Shown: positions 22,572-32,963 of the stretch, one piece after another
Layout of the letters: each line of letters starts with the position of its first letter
How positions within the stretch are numbered: position 1 is the first letter of the stretch
Source: Adiantum capillus-veneris
Taxonomy: Eukaryota; Streptophyta; Polypodiopsida; Polypodiales; Pteridaceae
Reading direction: 5' to 3'
Assembly: GCA_014529385.2 (NCBI GenBank)
Contig: CM043969.1
Location: forward strand, 68,511,176-68,575,175
DNA: 64,000 nucleotides
Notes under the pieces: generated by a model
What the model was told of the DNA's origin: nothing
The model's database searches: none
Seen by the model: only the letters and a program-made list of their open reading frames with translations
Position numbers and translations under genes: made by a program

Positions 22572-23837
22572 CTAGAAGTTCAAAAATCTAGATGGTGTGA
22601 ACATCTCTGGCGTAGGGAGCTGTAGTAAATGTAGCCGGGTTCGCTCAGTGACGCGTGATAGCATCACGTATAGAAGGCCATGGGCGAAAACTTCTTTTAC
22701 AATGAGCAAGACATTGGTGTTGATTGTTGCGCCTTGGGACTTGTGTCCAGTCATAGCGTAGGCGAGAGCTATTGGGAATGTGGATTTATGGTACCAGTGA
22801 CCATTGAATGTCCGTCTGCTATGCTTTGACCGTCGAAGTGTAAGTTCCTGTTTGGATGTATCGAGTGTGACTTTGATTGCTTTGACGCCTCCTTCTTCAT
22901 CTTGGAGGATCTCGTCTACGTGACATAGTGATCCATTGGCTGTTCCAATTGTTAAGTCTATGTTCTCTGTTATCAATGCCTTTGCTCCTTCTGCTATTCT
23001 GTCAATTGCGTGAAAGTCGGGATCTTCAAGCCATGCTTGGAGCTCAGGGACGTTTTGTGCATTTGTCTTGAGGCCGATTTGGATGATGTGACTATGCTGA
23101 TGGAAGCATTCCAAGAGAAGGTTATTATAATATCGAATGTCACTCTTGTGTGTGCAAATGATTGTCATATTCCTATCCATGTGTTGCTCTATTTGATCTT
23201 GCGTTATGATGCGGTCACCGAGCGCATCGTGGATCTCTTTCTTTGTGGGGAGCCTGACTCTTATTGTATTGAGGAACTCTATGAAAGAGATATCTTTTGC
23301 ATGGCGCATTGAGCAAGACATAATGTACGTAGTAGCAGTGGAGCTTGTGATGTGGCATGAGTAGCAATGATCACTTTGATGCCTACATACCGGCGGCAAC
23401 TGTGCCAAATCACCGAACAAGAAGAGCTTTTTATCTTTGCATGGGTCTAGCAGTGTGCCGTTGGTGACATTCACAATTTGCTATACTATGAGATCAAAAG
23501 TTTGCTTTGTCAACATAGAAATCTCGTCTATGATAATCGTGTCTGCTTCTTTGATACTGACGTATCAATCATCAGTTTCGAAGATTGACAGGGGATACTG
23601 TTGTGTGCGCACTGGTATCTTGAATCGGTAATGGACAGTTGTTGCGATGTTGCTTAACCTCGTGGCCGCTGCACCAGTCGAAGCAGCGAGTGTGACAATT
23701 TTCCCTTGCATTATGATTTGGCTTGTGATATATCTTATGAGGAAGCTTTTGCCACTGCCAGGAGTGCCTATGATCACATGCAGGCCACCCTTTGCTACTG
23801 TGAGCTTCTTGTAGATCTCTGCTTGTTCAGATGTCAA
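22572..23837 (-). pseudogene. Helitron PIF1-type helicase domain
   Basis: All in one frame: Walker A GTPGSGKS (about 23768-23745), AASTGAAATRLS, Walker B TIIIDEISML (about 23540-23510), FGDLAQLPPV, SMRHAKD, TNAQNVPEL and motifs V/VI (AYAMTGHKSQGAT, LYVMLSRV). Two stops interrupt it, TGA near 23565 and TAG near 23487, and a TAG at 23847-23849 separates it from the linker. Apart from these the helicase is complete. It unwinds DNA during rolling-circle transposition in active relatives. Confidence 0.92.
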
Positions 23838-23846
23838 TGACGCGTT

Positions 23847-24497
23847 CTAGACGTTTTGAAGCTCCTTTAGAAGGGCAGAGATACGAGAAGGCGTGTCCTG
23901 ATGCTCGTAGTCTGTTTGCACATCTGGAGATTGAAATGAGGTAGCCTTTGTTGAGGATGTCTTCTGTAGTATCATGTTGTGAAATTGGTGTGTTTGATCT
24001 GTTGGGATCATATTTCGTTGTGTGTACTCTGTGATGTACATCTCAAGGTCCTCATCTGTCAGTATCAAATTTTTAAGTTTGCACTCAAGATAGTATGACC
24101 TGGACGTGTTCTCCGATGAGAGCAGCTGGGATTCATTTCTGAAGGTGATGCTCTTTAGCAACACGTTGTAAAAGAAACACTCCGGATGATGCCCTAGGTG
24201 GAAGTCTGTGAAATGGACCAGTCGGTGTTGCTGATCCAACGATTGGCCGTAGGTGTTCGCCTCTGAAATACTTTTTTTTTCTTTTTTTCCCTTCGTCACT
24301 GTGTAATTCTTGTGGAAGTTGTAGAACGTAAGGTTCTCCAGAGTTTGTGGTCGTGCGCAGTACATATCGACAGGGTGCAGCACAACATCATTGTTGTGAG
24401 AAATGATTCGTTGTCGTAGTGCCGGGGGTGATGAGTCGACGTATTGGACAATGTCACTCTTTGAAATGATTGGGATTTGCAAACAATTTAATGCCAC
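23847..24497 (-). pseudogene. Helitron Rep-helicase linker
   Basis: Contains CLQIPIISKSDIVQYVDSSPP, YNFHKNYTV and FTDFHLGHHPECFF, the spacer seen between Rep and helicase in Helitron proteins. It overlaps the Rep frame by 44 bp in another phase (a frameshift near 24500) and ends at a TAG just before the helicase. Confidence 0.75.
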
Positions 24498-25800
24498 TTC
24501 TATTTGCTGAGATAGGTTTCGACAGTAAAGAGGCTAAGATCAGCTTCAATTTCATAGTGTCAAGGCCACCTAGGCCTAAGCGCCTTGCATCTTCTAAGCG
24601 GATGTTGAGATGGCCCATTGGCTCAGTTTTGAGTGCATACTTCAAGAGGTAGTAGGACAACGATGAATTGGTGACCCGCTGTATATTCATATGTGCACCC
24701 CATAGCAGAAGCAGTGTAGGGTGGTACGGTACGACATTTTTGTCTTCATGTCGGGGCGTGAAGTATTGCCATCTGTGATTTTGTTCGTTGAAGACTGGGT
24801 TTGGATTTGGCCGCGCATGAAATGGAAACCCGTGTTTACATACTCCATCTCTTTGACCGTGGTAACAACTTGTACGGCACTTGTAAAGTTTTTTCCTGAG
24901 TACGAGTTGTCGGAGGCGGCTTACTTCTAGCAAAACCACAGTGCTAGTTTCTGGCGGGATGTATGCAGTTATCTCAGCAGATAGTTGCTCTTTGTCTTCT
25001 TCATGCATCCACAATATGACATGAGCATGCAGTGATCCTCTATTTTGGACCTCATATCTAACCAAGTGGTGTTGCACACGGCCCAACACACCTTTCGCAA
25101 GTATATATTTGGACATAAGCATTTGGCACTTAGTGTGGAAGGTGAGGGCGCATTCAACTGGGCAGTCTGTCCAAGTGAAGGAGGCGTTCAAATGACGTGC
25201 AATTAGCTCGATTGTGTCAATCTCAGGCCATCTTGTGTCTGTGACCTCATCGACAGTGAAAGTCAAGAAGAAATCAGGCATTCCCCATTAGTCCACCATT
25301 GCTATCAAGTCCTTTAGGTTCTTGCGGTGCCACGAGCAGGAGCTTGGCATGCTGGAAGGGGTGCTGTACCGAAGCACATGTTTCACAGTATCCTCGTCAA
25401 TTGCTGTACGATTGGCCTTCTTGTAGTTGTCAATGTCCCTTTGCAACAAGCTCGTGTGTGTATTGTTAGCCAACATAAGTGCCTGCTTTAGTTGGTACAT
25501 TATGAGCAGGTATGGCTTGTACAGGGTCTAAACGGAGAACAGAGTCGATGCACGTATCTTTACATATATACTGAAGTTGATTTTACCATCATATTGGCCT
25601 TTCCCAAAAGGGAACAGGAATGGAAACGCTGCTATCTCTATTGTGATGTTGTTCACGAAGCTTGATGCGACAGGAATGCCGTTGGGCTTGAAAGCAATTG
25701 TTCTCTCTAGCACTTGTTGACGGCAACGGAGGTGTAGAGAAGCAAATTCGTAAGTATCGCTAGCAGTGAATGCTCTTCTCCTGGCTAGTTCAACGATGTT
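24454..25800 (-). pseudogene. Helitron Rep nuclease domain
   Basis: From about 25800 (ENIVELARRRAFTASDTY) through FPFLFPFGKGQYDG, a TAG near 25529, SCSWHRKNLKDLIAMVD, a TAA near 25287, and MPDFFLTFTVDE. The HUH motif is GSLHAHVILWM (H-A-H; residues 82-92 counted from MPDFF) and the Tyr motif is SYYLLKYALK (Y210, Y211, Y215). A cysteine-rich stretch (CRTSCYHGQRDGVCKHGFPF) lies between, as in Helitron Reps. The GSLHAH form differs from the GLPHAH form common in plant Helitrons, hinting at a divergent lineage. Confidence 0.9.
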
Positions 25801-25813
25801 TTCAATGATACCA

Positions 25814-26206
25814 TTAGAGCTTGGTGATTACTTGTTTCACAATGCTGCCAATTGTCATGTAGATCTTCATTGCTGATAAGAGGGAATTTCTAGTAGTGTT
25901 GTGCGCAATGACTAGCCCTGGTCCACTAACGCCATCTGCGTACTCGATGGCCCTCGAGGTCCTCCAACTATTCCTACCAACAGCATGCAGTAGATCGTAT
26001 TTCATCAACGCTAGTACCATATCGTGCAGCATCGCCAGAAACTCTGGAGCATGAATCAAAAACTTTGCAATTTTCTTCATGTTTCTGTCTAAGTTGCGAA
26101 GAATTGTATTGGTCAATTTCTTTGTATCATTTGTGTGCACATGCTTGATGAGGTGAATGATTGTATTGTTTTGTGGGTGAATATACTGGGTGTAAAACTT
26201 GCACAT
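25814..26206 (-). pseudogene. Helitron N-terminal region
   Basis: Upstream coding stretch (MCKFYTQYIHPQNNTIIHLI to MTIGSIVKQVITKL) out of frame with the Rep domain; a frameshift near 25800-25815 separates them. Content agrees in position with the Helitron-like N-terminal domain, but I recognise no motif. Confidence 0.55.
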
Positions 26207-26951
26207 TCTCTATGGGGAAATATGGGCTTTTCCTTGGTTCTTGTAGGTATATACACATAATACATTCACACTATTAATCAATCACATTGAGCTTTGAACT
26301 TCGATTAACTGCAAAGTGTGTTCTCTATGCTGTGAACAAATCTTGGAAATGGGAAAGTTTTGGGGTTTCAACTTGTTTGTCAAAACCATTTGTTTTGTTT
26401 TGAGGCTTGAAGATTTCAGGGCTAAGAGGGGGGGTTTTTTGTAATTACATTTAGAAGACTTGTGGTATCAGTCAGACTTGGTCTCATGAGGCTCTAGTTG
26501 TCATCTCTTAACTTGAGTGATCTATCCGGGAGGTCGAATGTATAAGTTGTCTTACTACGTTTCCCATTTTCATTGTTTACAAATTTATGATTGAGATCAA
26601 CAGCGTGTCTCAGGAGGTATCATACTTGCTAGTGAAGGCATCAATGGAAGCATTTGTGGGACTCGAAATACAGTCAAAAAGGTTTTGAAGCACATAGAGT
26701 TCGATGAACGATTGATGAAGTTGAGGCGGACTGAGCCGCCTGCTACCGATGAAGAAGAGGAGCTTCATCATGGTCATATCGTTGGGGTCATGTCAGGGAT
26801 AAGCTTAAAAGTGAGGTGTGTAAACTACCTCTGTGGAGTCTCTTGCTCTTTTGAAAATTCCAGACTCTTTGTTGTTTAACACAAGGTCTATAGGCTATTT
26901 TGGCAGGAAGAGTATACAAAGGCATATTATGCTGCTTTGATGCAAAGGCAA
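26207..26951. other. gene-free stretch
   Basis: No supported coding frame or repeat; possibly the remaining flank of the Helitron, whose 5' end I cannot place. Confidence 0.4.
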
Positions 26952-26965
26952 CAAGCAAAGGTCGG

Positions 26966-27012
<47 letters not shown>

Positions 27013-27059
27013 TGAATGCTACCTATGACAGCAGACTTGTTTAATCAAGCAAAGGTCAG

Positions 27060-27120
<61 letters not shown>

Positions 27121-27163
27121 TGCTACCTATGACAGCAGACTTGATTAATCAAGCAAAGGTCGG

Positions 27164-27195
<32 letters not shown>
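26952..27195. repeat. three-copy minisatellite carrying (GA)n
   Basis: Units starting caagcaaaggtcggtgg at 26952, 27046 and 27150. Each holds a GA tract of different length, followed by gaatgctacctatgacagc in the first two. Confidence 0.9.
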
Positions 27196-27197
<2 letters not shown>

Positions 27198-27220
27198 CTG
27201 ATGGTCACTGGTCTTCGTCT

Positions 27221-27560
27221 TGCCGGGAGTTGCCGTGAGTTGGGAGAGGAGAAGGCAATAGGCTCCTGATGTCAACCTGCCGTGAGTTGGGAGAGGAGAA
27301 GGAAATTGGCTCTTGATGTCAACCTGTCAAGAGTTTTATTGGTGCAGCTTTACACCACTATTTTTTTCAATTGGCTCCTGATGTCAACCTGCCGTGAGTT
27401 TTATCGGCACAGCTTTACAACACTATTTTTTTTAGAGCTTTATAGCGCGTCGGAGCTGTTTTTTTATATAGCTTTATAGGCAGCCATAATTTGACGGCGC
27501 AGCTTTACAGCGCTGTTTTTGTTAGAGCTTTACAACGCGTCTTTAGAGCTTTATAGGGAG
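27221..27560. repeat. degenerate minisatellite
   Basis: Repeated blocks ggctcctgatgtcaacctg, ccgtgagttgggagagg and cagctttaca in three to four imperfect copies. Confidence 0.75.
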
Positions 27561-28144
27561 ATGAGGTGCAGCCACGTGGGCTGCTGAGGGGCCAAGGAGC
27601 GAAAAATTGCCACTTCGCTAACGAAGTAAAAAGACTATCATTGAGCCTTGACCATAGGTAGAATGGGTCGCGTGAAGGGATCAACGAAGGGCATTTAATC
27701 CGCCATTGATTGAATTCACGCGAATAAAACAAGGTGAAGAGGCACGAAAGTTTGCTAAGTTAAAGGGGGACAAAGAAGAATAAGTTTAAATAAGTGCTTA
27801 CAATCATATGAAATTTTTGTTGTATTTTAATATAAAATTGTATTATCTATTTTTAAAAAGTGGCTCTTAATGTCTAGCTTAAAATAAAATACATTAATTG
27901 AAAGATGCCTTCAAGATTCCCTCTACCCTCATCGCCTAACCCTCACTTCTTGCTCTTGTCGCCAAAACCTTCTCTCGTCTGTGTGTTGCCCTTCCCTACT
28001 TCTTGACGCGTCCCTGCGAGCCTACAATTGCCTTTCCTGTGAGCTTGCATCTAAGGTTCCCCTTCCATTCATAGACTTGCACCTACAGAATTGTCCCCCC
28101 ATGTCATCTCCATTATGTCTATGTTGAGGAAGGACACAAGAGCC

Positions 28145-28192
<48 letters not shown>

Positions 28193-28254
28193 AGAAGAAG
28201 AAGAAGAGATTTTATTCGCCCATGCCTTATGAAGCATCCCTACCTTTGCTCTGT

Positions 28255-28256
<2 letters not shown>

Positions 28257-28328
<72 letters not shown>
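28257..28328. repeat. (GA)n microsatellite
   Basis: About 36 uninterrupted GA units. Confidence 0.95.
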
Positions 28329-28330
<2 letters not shown>

Positions 28331-28555
28331 CCCTAATTGGGAGGCATGGCCTCCACGTGTCCTACCTCCCCCTTCTCAATCCTCTACCTCTAAATCTCCT
28401 CAGACATCTTTTGGCCATTTTTTTTATTTTTCTTCTAGTCGGTACCCCTACTCGCATACTATATACTACTAGCAGAAGTGAAAATAAAATCTTCACTTCC
28501 TCTAAAGATTCCCCCTCCCCCCAACACCTTCGATCCCACCTTTTCGACATGTGTC

Positions 28556-28559
28556 TCTC

Positions 28560-28641
<82 letters not shown>
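28556..28641. repeat. (CT)n(CA)n compound microsatellite
   Basis: CT run to about 28590, then CA run to about 28641. Confidence 0.95.
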
Positions 28642-28647
<6 letters not shown>

Positions 28648-28979
28648 GCATGCACGTGCATATGAAGCAGTTCTCTGAGAAGCAGGCTGCTCCTTGCTCC
28701 TTGCCTCCCTTCCATCGCCTTCCCCCTCCCCCTTTGCAGCTCCTCGACATGCACAATGCCCACCTCTCTAGCTCCCTACTCACCAATTCTTCCTTGTTTC
28801 CTTGCTTTTTGACCTCTCAGCAAATGGTCCTCCATTTTTCCTATCTAGCAACACCCTCCTTTATGTAGTATCCCTCTTCACCTTCTCATTCATCCACCAA
28901 ACACACCCCGCTCACAGCCTCCAACCTACATATAATGCACACCTACTCTGCGTGGAATAACCCACCCTCATGGAGCTTG

Positions 28980-29035
<56 letters not shown>

Positions 29036-29699
29036 CCAAATTGGGGAAAAAAAAATGCATGGCCTCCACGTGCCTTGCCTCCCTCCCCTCTCACTCAACC
29101 TTCGACTAAACCTCCAATTCATAGGGTATCTATTCTATCGATGATGCATTTTTAAATCTAAAATCCAACTGGCATCTCCTACTCGCAAATGGCTTATATA
29201 TACGAAGGGCCCCGCTTAAAGAAGAAGATAAATGGTGCACATTGCACCTCATCATTTTAAAACAAATTAAAATAAAAGGAAATATAATAAAAAGATACGT
29301 CATAATTAAAATAAAAGAATATTTTAATGCTTTTGTATTATAAAAAAAGATAGATAATAAAACAATTTAGTGAAGTGATTTTTTTTGGCCTTCAGAAGGC
29401 CATAGGAGAGTGGGTGGATAATTGGTGCACTTTTTGGACCGTTGATTAAAAATCACGGATTGGCGACACATGTCAGGTGAGTTTATTTTATAATGTATAT
29501 GGGTCTTTTCATCATTTCAACTTGGTCCCTTTTTTTAATGCTTAATTGGCTTCCTTGTTTGATAAAGGTTTTTTTTTTTTTTTATAATGTAAATGGGTCT
29601 TTTGCATCATTGTAATTTGGTCCCTTTATGCTCACTTGACTTTCTTGTTTTTTAAATCTTTGTTTAGTTTATAAATTTTATAAAGGTTATATTTTTCTG

Positions 29700-30097
29700 T
29701 GTTAGTGCCTGATTTATCAGGGCTTTCAAGGCAGTCAGGCTATTACTTTTTGAACTATAACTAAAGACCTTTAACTTTTGAACCTTAGGGAGATGTGGAC
29801 ATTAGTACTTATAATTTTGGGTAGTTGTAAATGTGTCTCATGGTATCTGATGACGAGGGGCAGTTATGGGCATTCCTGTCGATGCAGTTCTCTCTCTCCT
29901 GATCTCGTACTGCTGTTTATGCTCTGTATTACTGAATGATGATGATGAATGGCACACTATCTTCTCTTTATCTCTGATGTTACATACCTGTATTCTTTGC
30001 AGTATGGTGTTTGAAGTATGCAGTTTCCTGCTTCCTGTTTGATATGTACTGTATGTTAACTGCATTGGTTGTTTGTTATGGCAATGTGTGCCTAACA
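29700..30097 (+). repeat. 5' LTR of the pol-less element
   Basis: 398 bp, TGTTAG...CTAACA. The sequence after it (TGGCGATCCTGC at 30100-30111) is a candidate PBS because it begins TGG, but I cannot name the tRNA. Confidence 0.95.
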
Positions 30098-30153
30098 TTT
30101 GGCGATCCTGCTATTGGTTCGAATTTTGCCTAAAACCATATGGGTGCTAAGGA

Positions 30154-30426
30154 ATGAATCACAGCGGCGACCTGTTCCCTGATAGTGACCATCTGCGGGA
30201 TTTTGTGAACTGGAAAACACCGGGGGAAGAGTCTGAGGAGTATGCAGCAGAATTCTTGAAAGCATTCTACCCACAACTGCCCAGCGAAGTCAGAATTCTC
30301 ATTCTCGAAAAGGTAGTTACAAAACTGTTACCCTTTGGAGCCTGTAATTTACCTTCAAACTACAATGTGCATAATCAAAGAATGCTAGTACAGTATTCTA
30401 GACAAGGGAGAAGCAGCAATGCATGA
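30154..30426 (+). CDS. small ORF 1 of the pol-less element, 90 aa
   Basis: Starts ATG 30154, 56 bp after the LTR. It encodes MNHSGDLFPDSDHLRDF then YAAEFLKAFYPQLPSEVRI. The stop overlaps the next start (ATGA at 30423-30426), a coupling usual in compact elements. I do not recognise a domain; it may be a Gag-like N-terminal piece. Confidence 0.5.
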   Translation: MNHSGDLFPDSDHLRDFVNWKTPGEESEEYAAEFLKAFYPQLPSEVRILILEKVVTKLLPFGACNLPSNYNVHNQRMLVQYSRQGRSSNA

Positions 30427-30794
30427 GTGAATCAGGGCAGGGGTCCAATGTTCCACAACATTCATATGGAACAAGGTTTAGACTTAGAAGGGAATTATCT
30501 GCAAGGGGGAGACAAGGAGATGAGTTAGATGGTGATGATCAACAAGAACCAGTAGGAGAACTTGCTGCAGGGGCAGAAATTGTTGGGGAGGGGACTGAAC
30601 TGCATGAACCTGAAAACAGGCTGCAGGAAACCCTACCTGCAAACCAAGAAGGCCAACAAACAACTCATCCCACATCAGACTCACTTTTGGGACCATTGGT
30701 CAATGTATTGTTAGCCCAAACAGTTTTGAAGTCTCTGTACAGTTTCTGTGCAAATTATGTGCAGTTTGTTGTAGAATGCAGTTTTAATTTTTAG
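30423..30794 (+). CDS. small ORF 2 of the pol-less element, 123 aa
   Basis: Starts within the previous stop. Arg-rich start (HSYGTRFRLRREL), Glu/Gln-rich middle, then a hydrophobic tail (LVNVLLAQTVLKSLYSF). No domain recognised. Confidence 0.45.
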   Translation: MSESGQGSNVPQHSYGTRFRLRRELSARGRQGDELDGDDQQEPVGELAAGAEIVGEGTELHEPENRLQETLPANQEGQQTTHPTSDSLLGPLVNVLLAQTVLKSLYSFCANYVQFVVECSFNF

Positions 30795-30924
30795 TTTGCA
30801 GAATGCACTTTCAGTCTTTCAGTTTACAGACTACAGTTTCAGGTATTTCAGTTTGCAATGCAATTTAAGCAGTTTCAGGGTTTAAAGAGGTACAAATGCT
30901 CTCTATTCTTTTGATGGGTGATTA

Positions 30925-31369
30925 ATGGCAAAGAAGAAGAAGAAAAAGTGTGCTATTTGTCAAAAAGATGGGCACTGTGCAAAGCAATGTCCTTACGTGT
31001 GCAAGCCATGTCAAAAGGAAGATGTATGTGTCAAATACTGTATGCATAAACTGTGTAAGAAGTTGTATCGAATTGTCAGATCTTTTCGAGATGCATCAAA
31101 TCATGAGGAACTATGTGATGCACAAGAGGATTTGGATGATTTTTCTAATCTTCTTGACAAGGCAGAAGACTGGCATGAAGGTCGTGAAGGAAAAAGAAGA
31201 AAGTCGTGCTCTAGTATGCGTAGGATACAGGTGTTACAAGAAGCAATTGAAGGCTTGACAGAGAAGTATGAAGATCAGTTTCAGGAGGAAGACGAAAGTG
31301 ATGATGACTGGGGAGTTATAACACCAATGTTCCCCTTGGTTGGGAAAAATCAGGTACAATCATGTTTAA
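30925..31369 (+). pseudogene. zinc-knuckle protein, N-terminal part of the long ORF
   Basis: ATG at 30925, a lysine run, then CAICQKDGHCAKQC (CX2CX4HX4C, residues 9-22), a second Cys cluster (CKPCQKEDVCVKYC) and an acidic segment (EEDESDDDW). The frame runs into the solo LTR. Skipping 31370-32963 (LTR plus one copy of TTTAA) the same phase continues without a stop at 32964. Nucleic-acid binding, Gag nucleocapsid-like, is the likely role. Confidence 0.8.
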
Positions 31370-32958
31370 TGTCATAATAATCAATATCTAATTCTCCTAA
31401 ATGATTTTCTCATATTAAACTGATCATTTAATGTGGGGAAGTGCCAAGGGAGAAAAAGCTAGAATATTGGTTAAGTTAGCAGACCGGCCACAGTAGGGAT
31501 CCAAAGGAGGGAAAATAGGGATCCAAAGGGGGGGCCATTTGCAAAAGAGCCATGTGAAATAACGGGCTAAAAAGACCCTAAGGTTCAGCCCATTAAGACT
31601 TCCAAAATGCTAAGGTTCCAAAATTCAAAGGTTGTGTCCAAAGGTCAACCTTAGGGAAAATTGGATGCTTAGTGTGTGCCCAAAAGTCTTTCTACATCCC
31701 TACATGGGAGGGGGCGAGCCCCAAAGCTAGGGGATGAGAGAGAAATCCACACACACACACACAGGCTCCCTTTACACAAAGGGAATGAGGGACACATGTC
31801 AGCTCCCTAGGCCAGATGCCCACAAGGTATGCCCAATTCCTATTGGAAGACCCTTGAAGTGGACCAATGAGAATTAGGCTAGAGTAAATCTAGTTTAATT
31901 AATTTAAAAACATTTAATAAAAGAAACCAATAAGAATTAAGTGTCCTAGAAGACTATTGGGCAGTCTCCCAAGGGGTCCAATGAGCATTCAGGAGCCCCA
32001 TGGCTTGCCTGATTCCTATTGGCCAGGAGGCAAAGGGGTCCAATGAGAGTTTAGTTTAATTATTTAATTATCTAAAGCTCTCACAAAAGGGGAAAGGGGG
32101 ACACATGTCAGAAGGCTATCACTTATGCTGCTTAATCCCTATTGGCTTGACCTGGGGAGGTCCAATGAGGCAAAAGCCAGACTAACTTAGCAGCTAGGGC
32201 TCGCCCAAGAGAGAGAGGGGGCTGATTTTTGCTTGGCATGGACACACACACTCTCACACTTGACCATGTGTGAAGGGAAAATACTCTATCTCCTCCCAAG
32301 CTTTAATGGAGAGCTCATCACCTACTCCAAGCTTGTGAGATAGAAGCCTACATCAACACTCTCTTGGCATGTGGATGCAAATCCAACCAAGAGCCAAGCT
32401 TCAATGCATGCTCATCTTCTCTACCAAGCTAATTACTAAGCTAAGCTATGCTAATATGAGTGATTATGTGAGGAGATGTACTTCTTTCTCGTAAGATACT
32501 TCTTTTTCCTCTCAATCTACTCTCATACCCTGTTAGCTCTCACCATCTTCGAAGGTGTGTGAGGTCTTGGGTCTGAGAACGGGGATAATTCAAGTTGTGT
32601 TTGATTAAGTGTTTTGCTTGGTGTATGAAGCTTCCATCTTCATTGCACTAGCTCGTCTTGAAGGAACACAAAGAATTGTATTGTACAATGTCTCTCTTGA
32701 TGGGAGAAACCATAATACAAAGCCTTTTGGAGGGGGGACCGGCTCCATGCAAATCCGGTCCTCAACTGTTGTCAATAGCTTAATTGCTCTCTCTTTTGAA
32801 AGTATTGTCGATGCTATCTAACTAGGTGTTATGCTTTTTGTTGCTCTCTCCACCCAAGCACTCTTGTAATTCTCATTAGGAATCAACTCTAATGAAATGC
32901 TCACTATGTTCATGCTAATTTCCGCTACACATAAGATTTTAGGCCATTAAATGTTACA
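31370..32958 (+). mobile_element. solo LTR inserted in the long ORF
   Basis: Starts TGTCATAA, ends GTTACA, flanked by TTTAA on both sides (31365-31369 and 32959-32963). Homologous to the LTR at 4024-5459 in opposite orientation (shared near 31394-31435 with 5400-5445, and 32700-32765 with 4200-4290). No PBS or internal sequence adjoins, so it formed by recombination between two LTRs. It is about 150 bp longer than the other copy. Confidence 0.93.
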
Positions 32959-32963
32959 TTTAA

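Larger units (their letters stand above)
22572..26206 (-). mobile_element. Helitron Rep-helicase region, decayed
   Basis: Minus-strand remains of a Helitron replication protein: an N-terminal region, a Rep nuclease with HUH and double-tyrosine motifs, a linker, and a PIF1-type helicase to 22572. Helitrons move by rolling-circle replication. I could not identify the element ends (5' TC, 3' hairpin with CTRR), so boundaries are those of the coding region only. Damage is modest: several in-frame stops and few frameshifts. Confidence 0.85.
27561..29699. other. microsatellite-rich spacer
   Basis: No coding frame is supported; long Arg-Glu, Ser-Leu and Thr-His frames are products of (GA)n, (CT)n and (CA)n at 28146-28191, 28257-28328, 28556-28641 and 28984-29034. 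The last 200 bp are T-rich imperfect repeats (ggtccctttat, gctcacttgac) that reappear right of the LTR element at 36259-36350. Confidence 0.6.

Noticed and set aside
26952-27195. Regularly spaced repeats considered as a CRISPR-like array
   Set aside because: Three units only, microsatellite spacers, eukaryotic context; a minisatellite.
28091-29155. Several overlapping Arg-Glu, Ser-Leu and Thr-His frames on both strands
   Set aside because: All are translations of (GA)n, (CT)n and (CA)n microsatellites.
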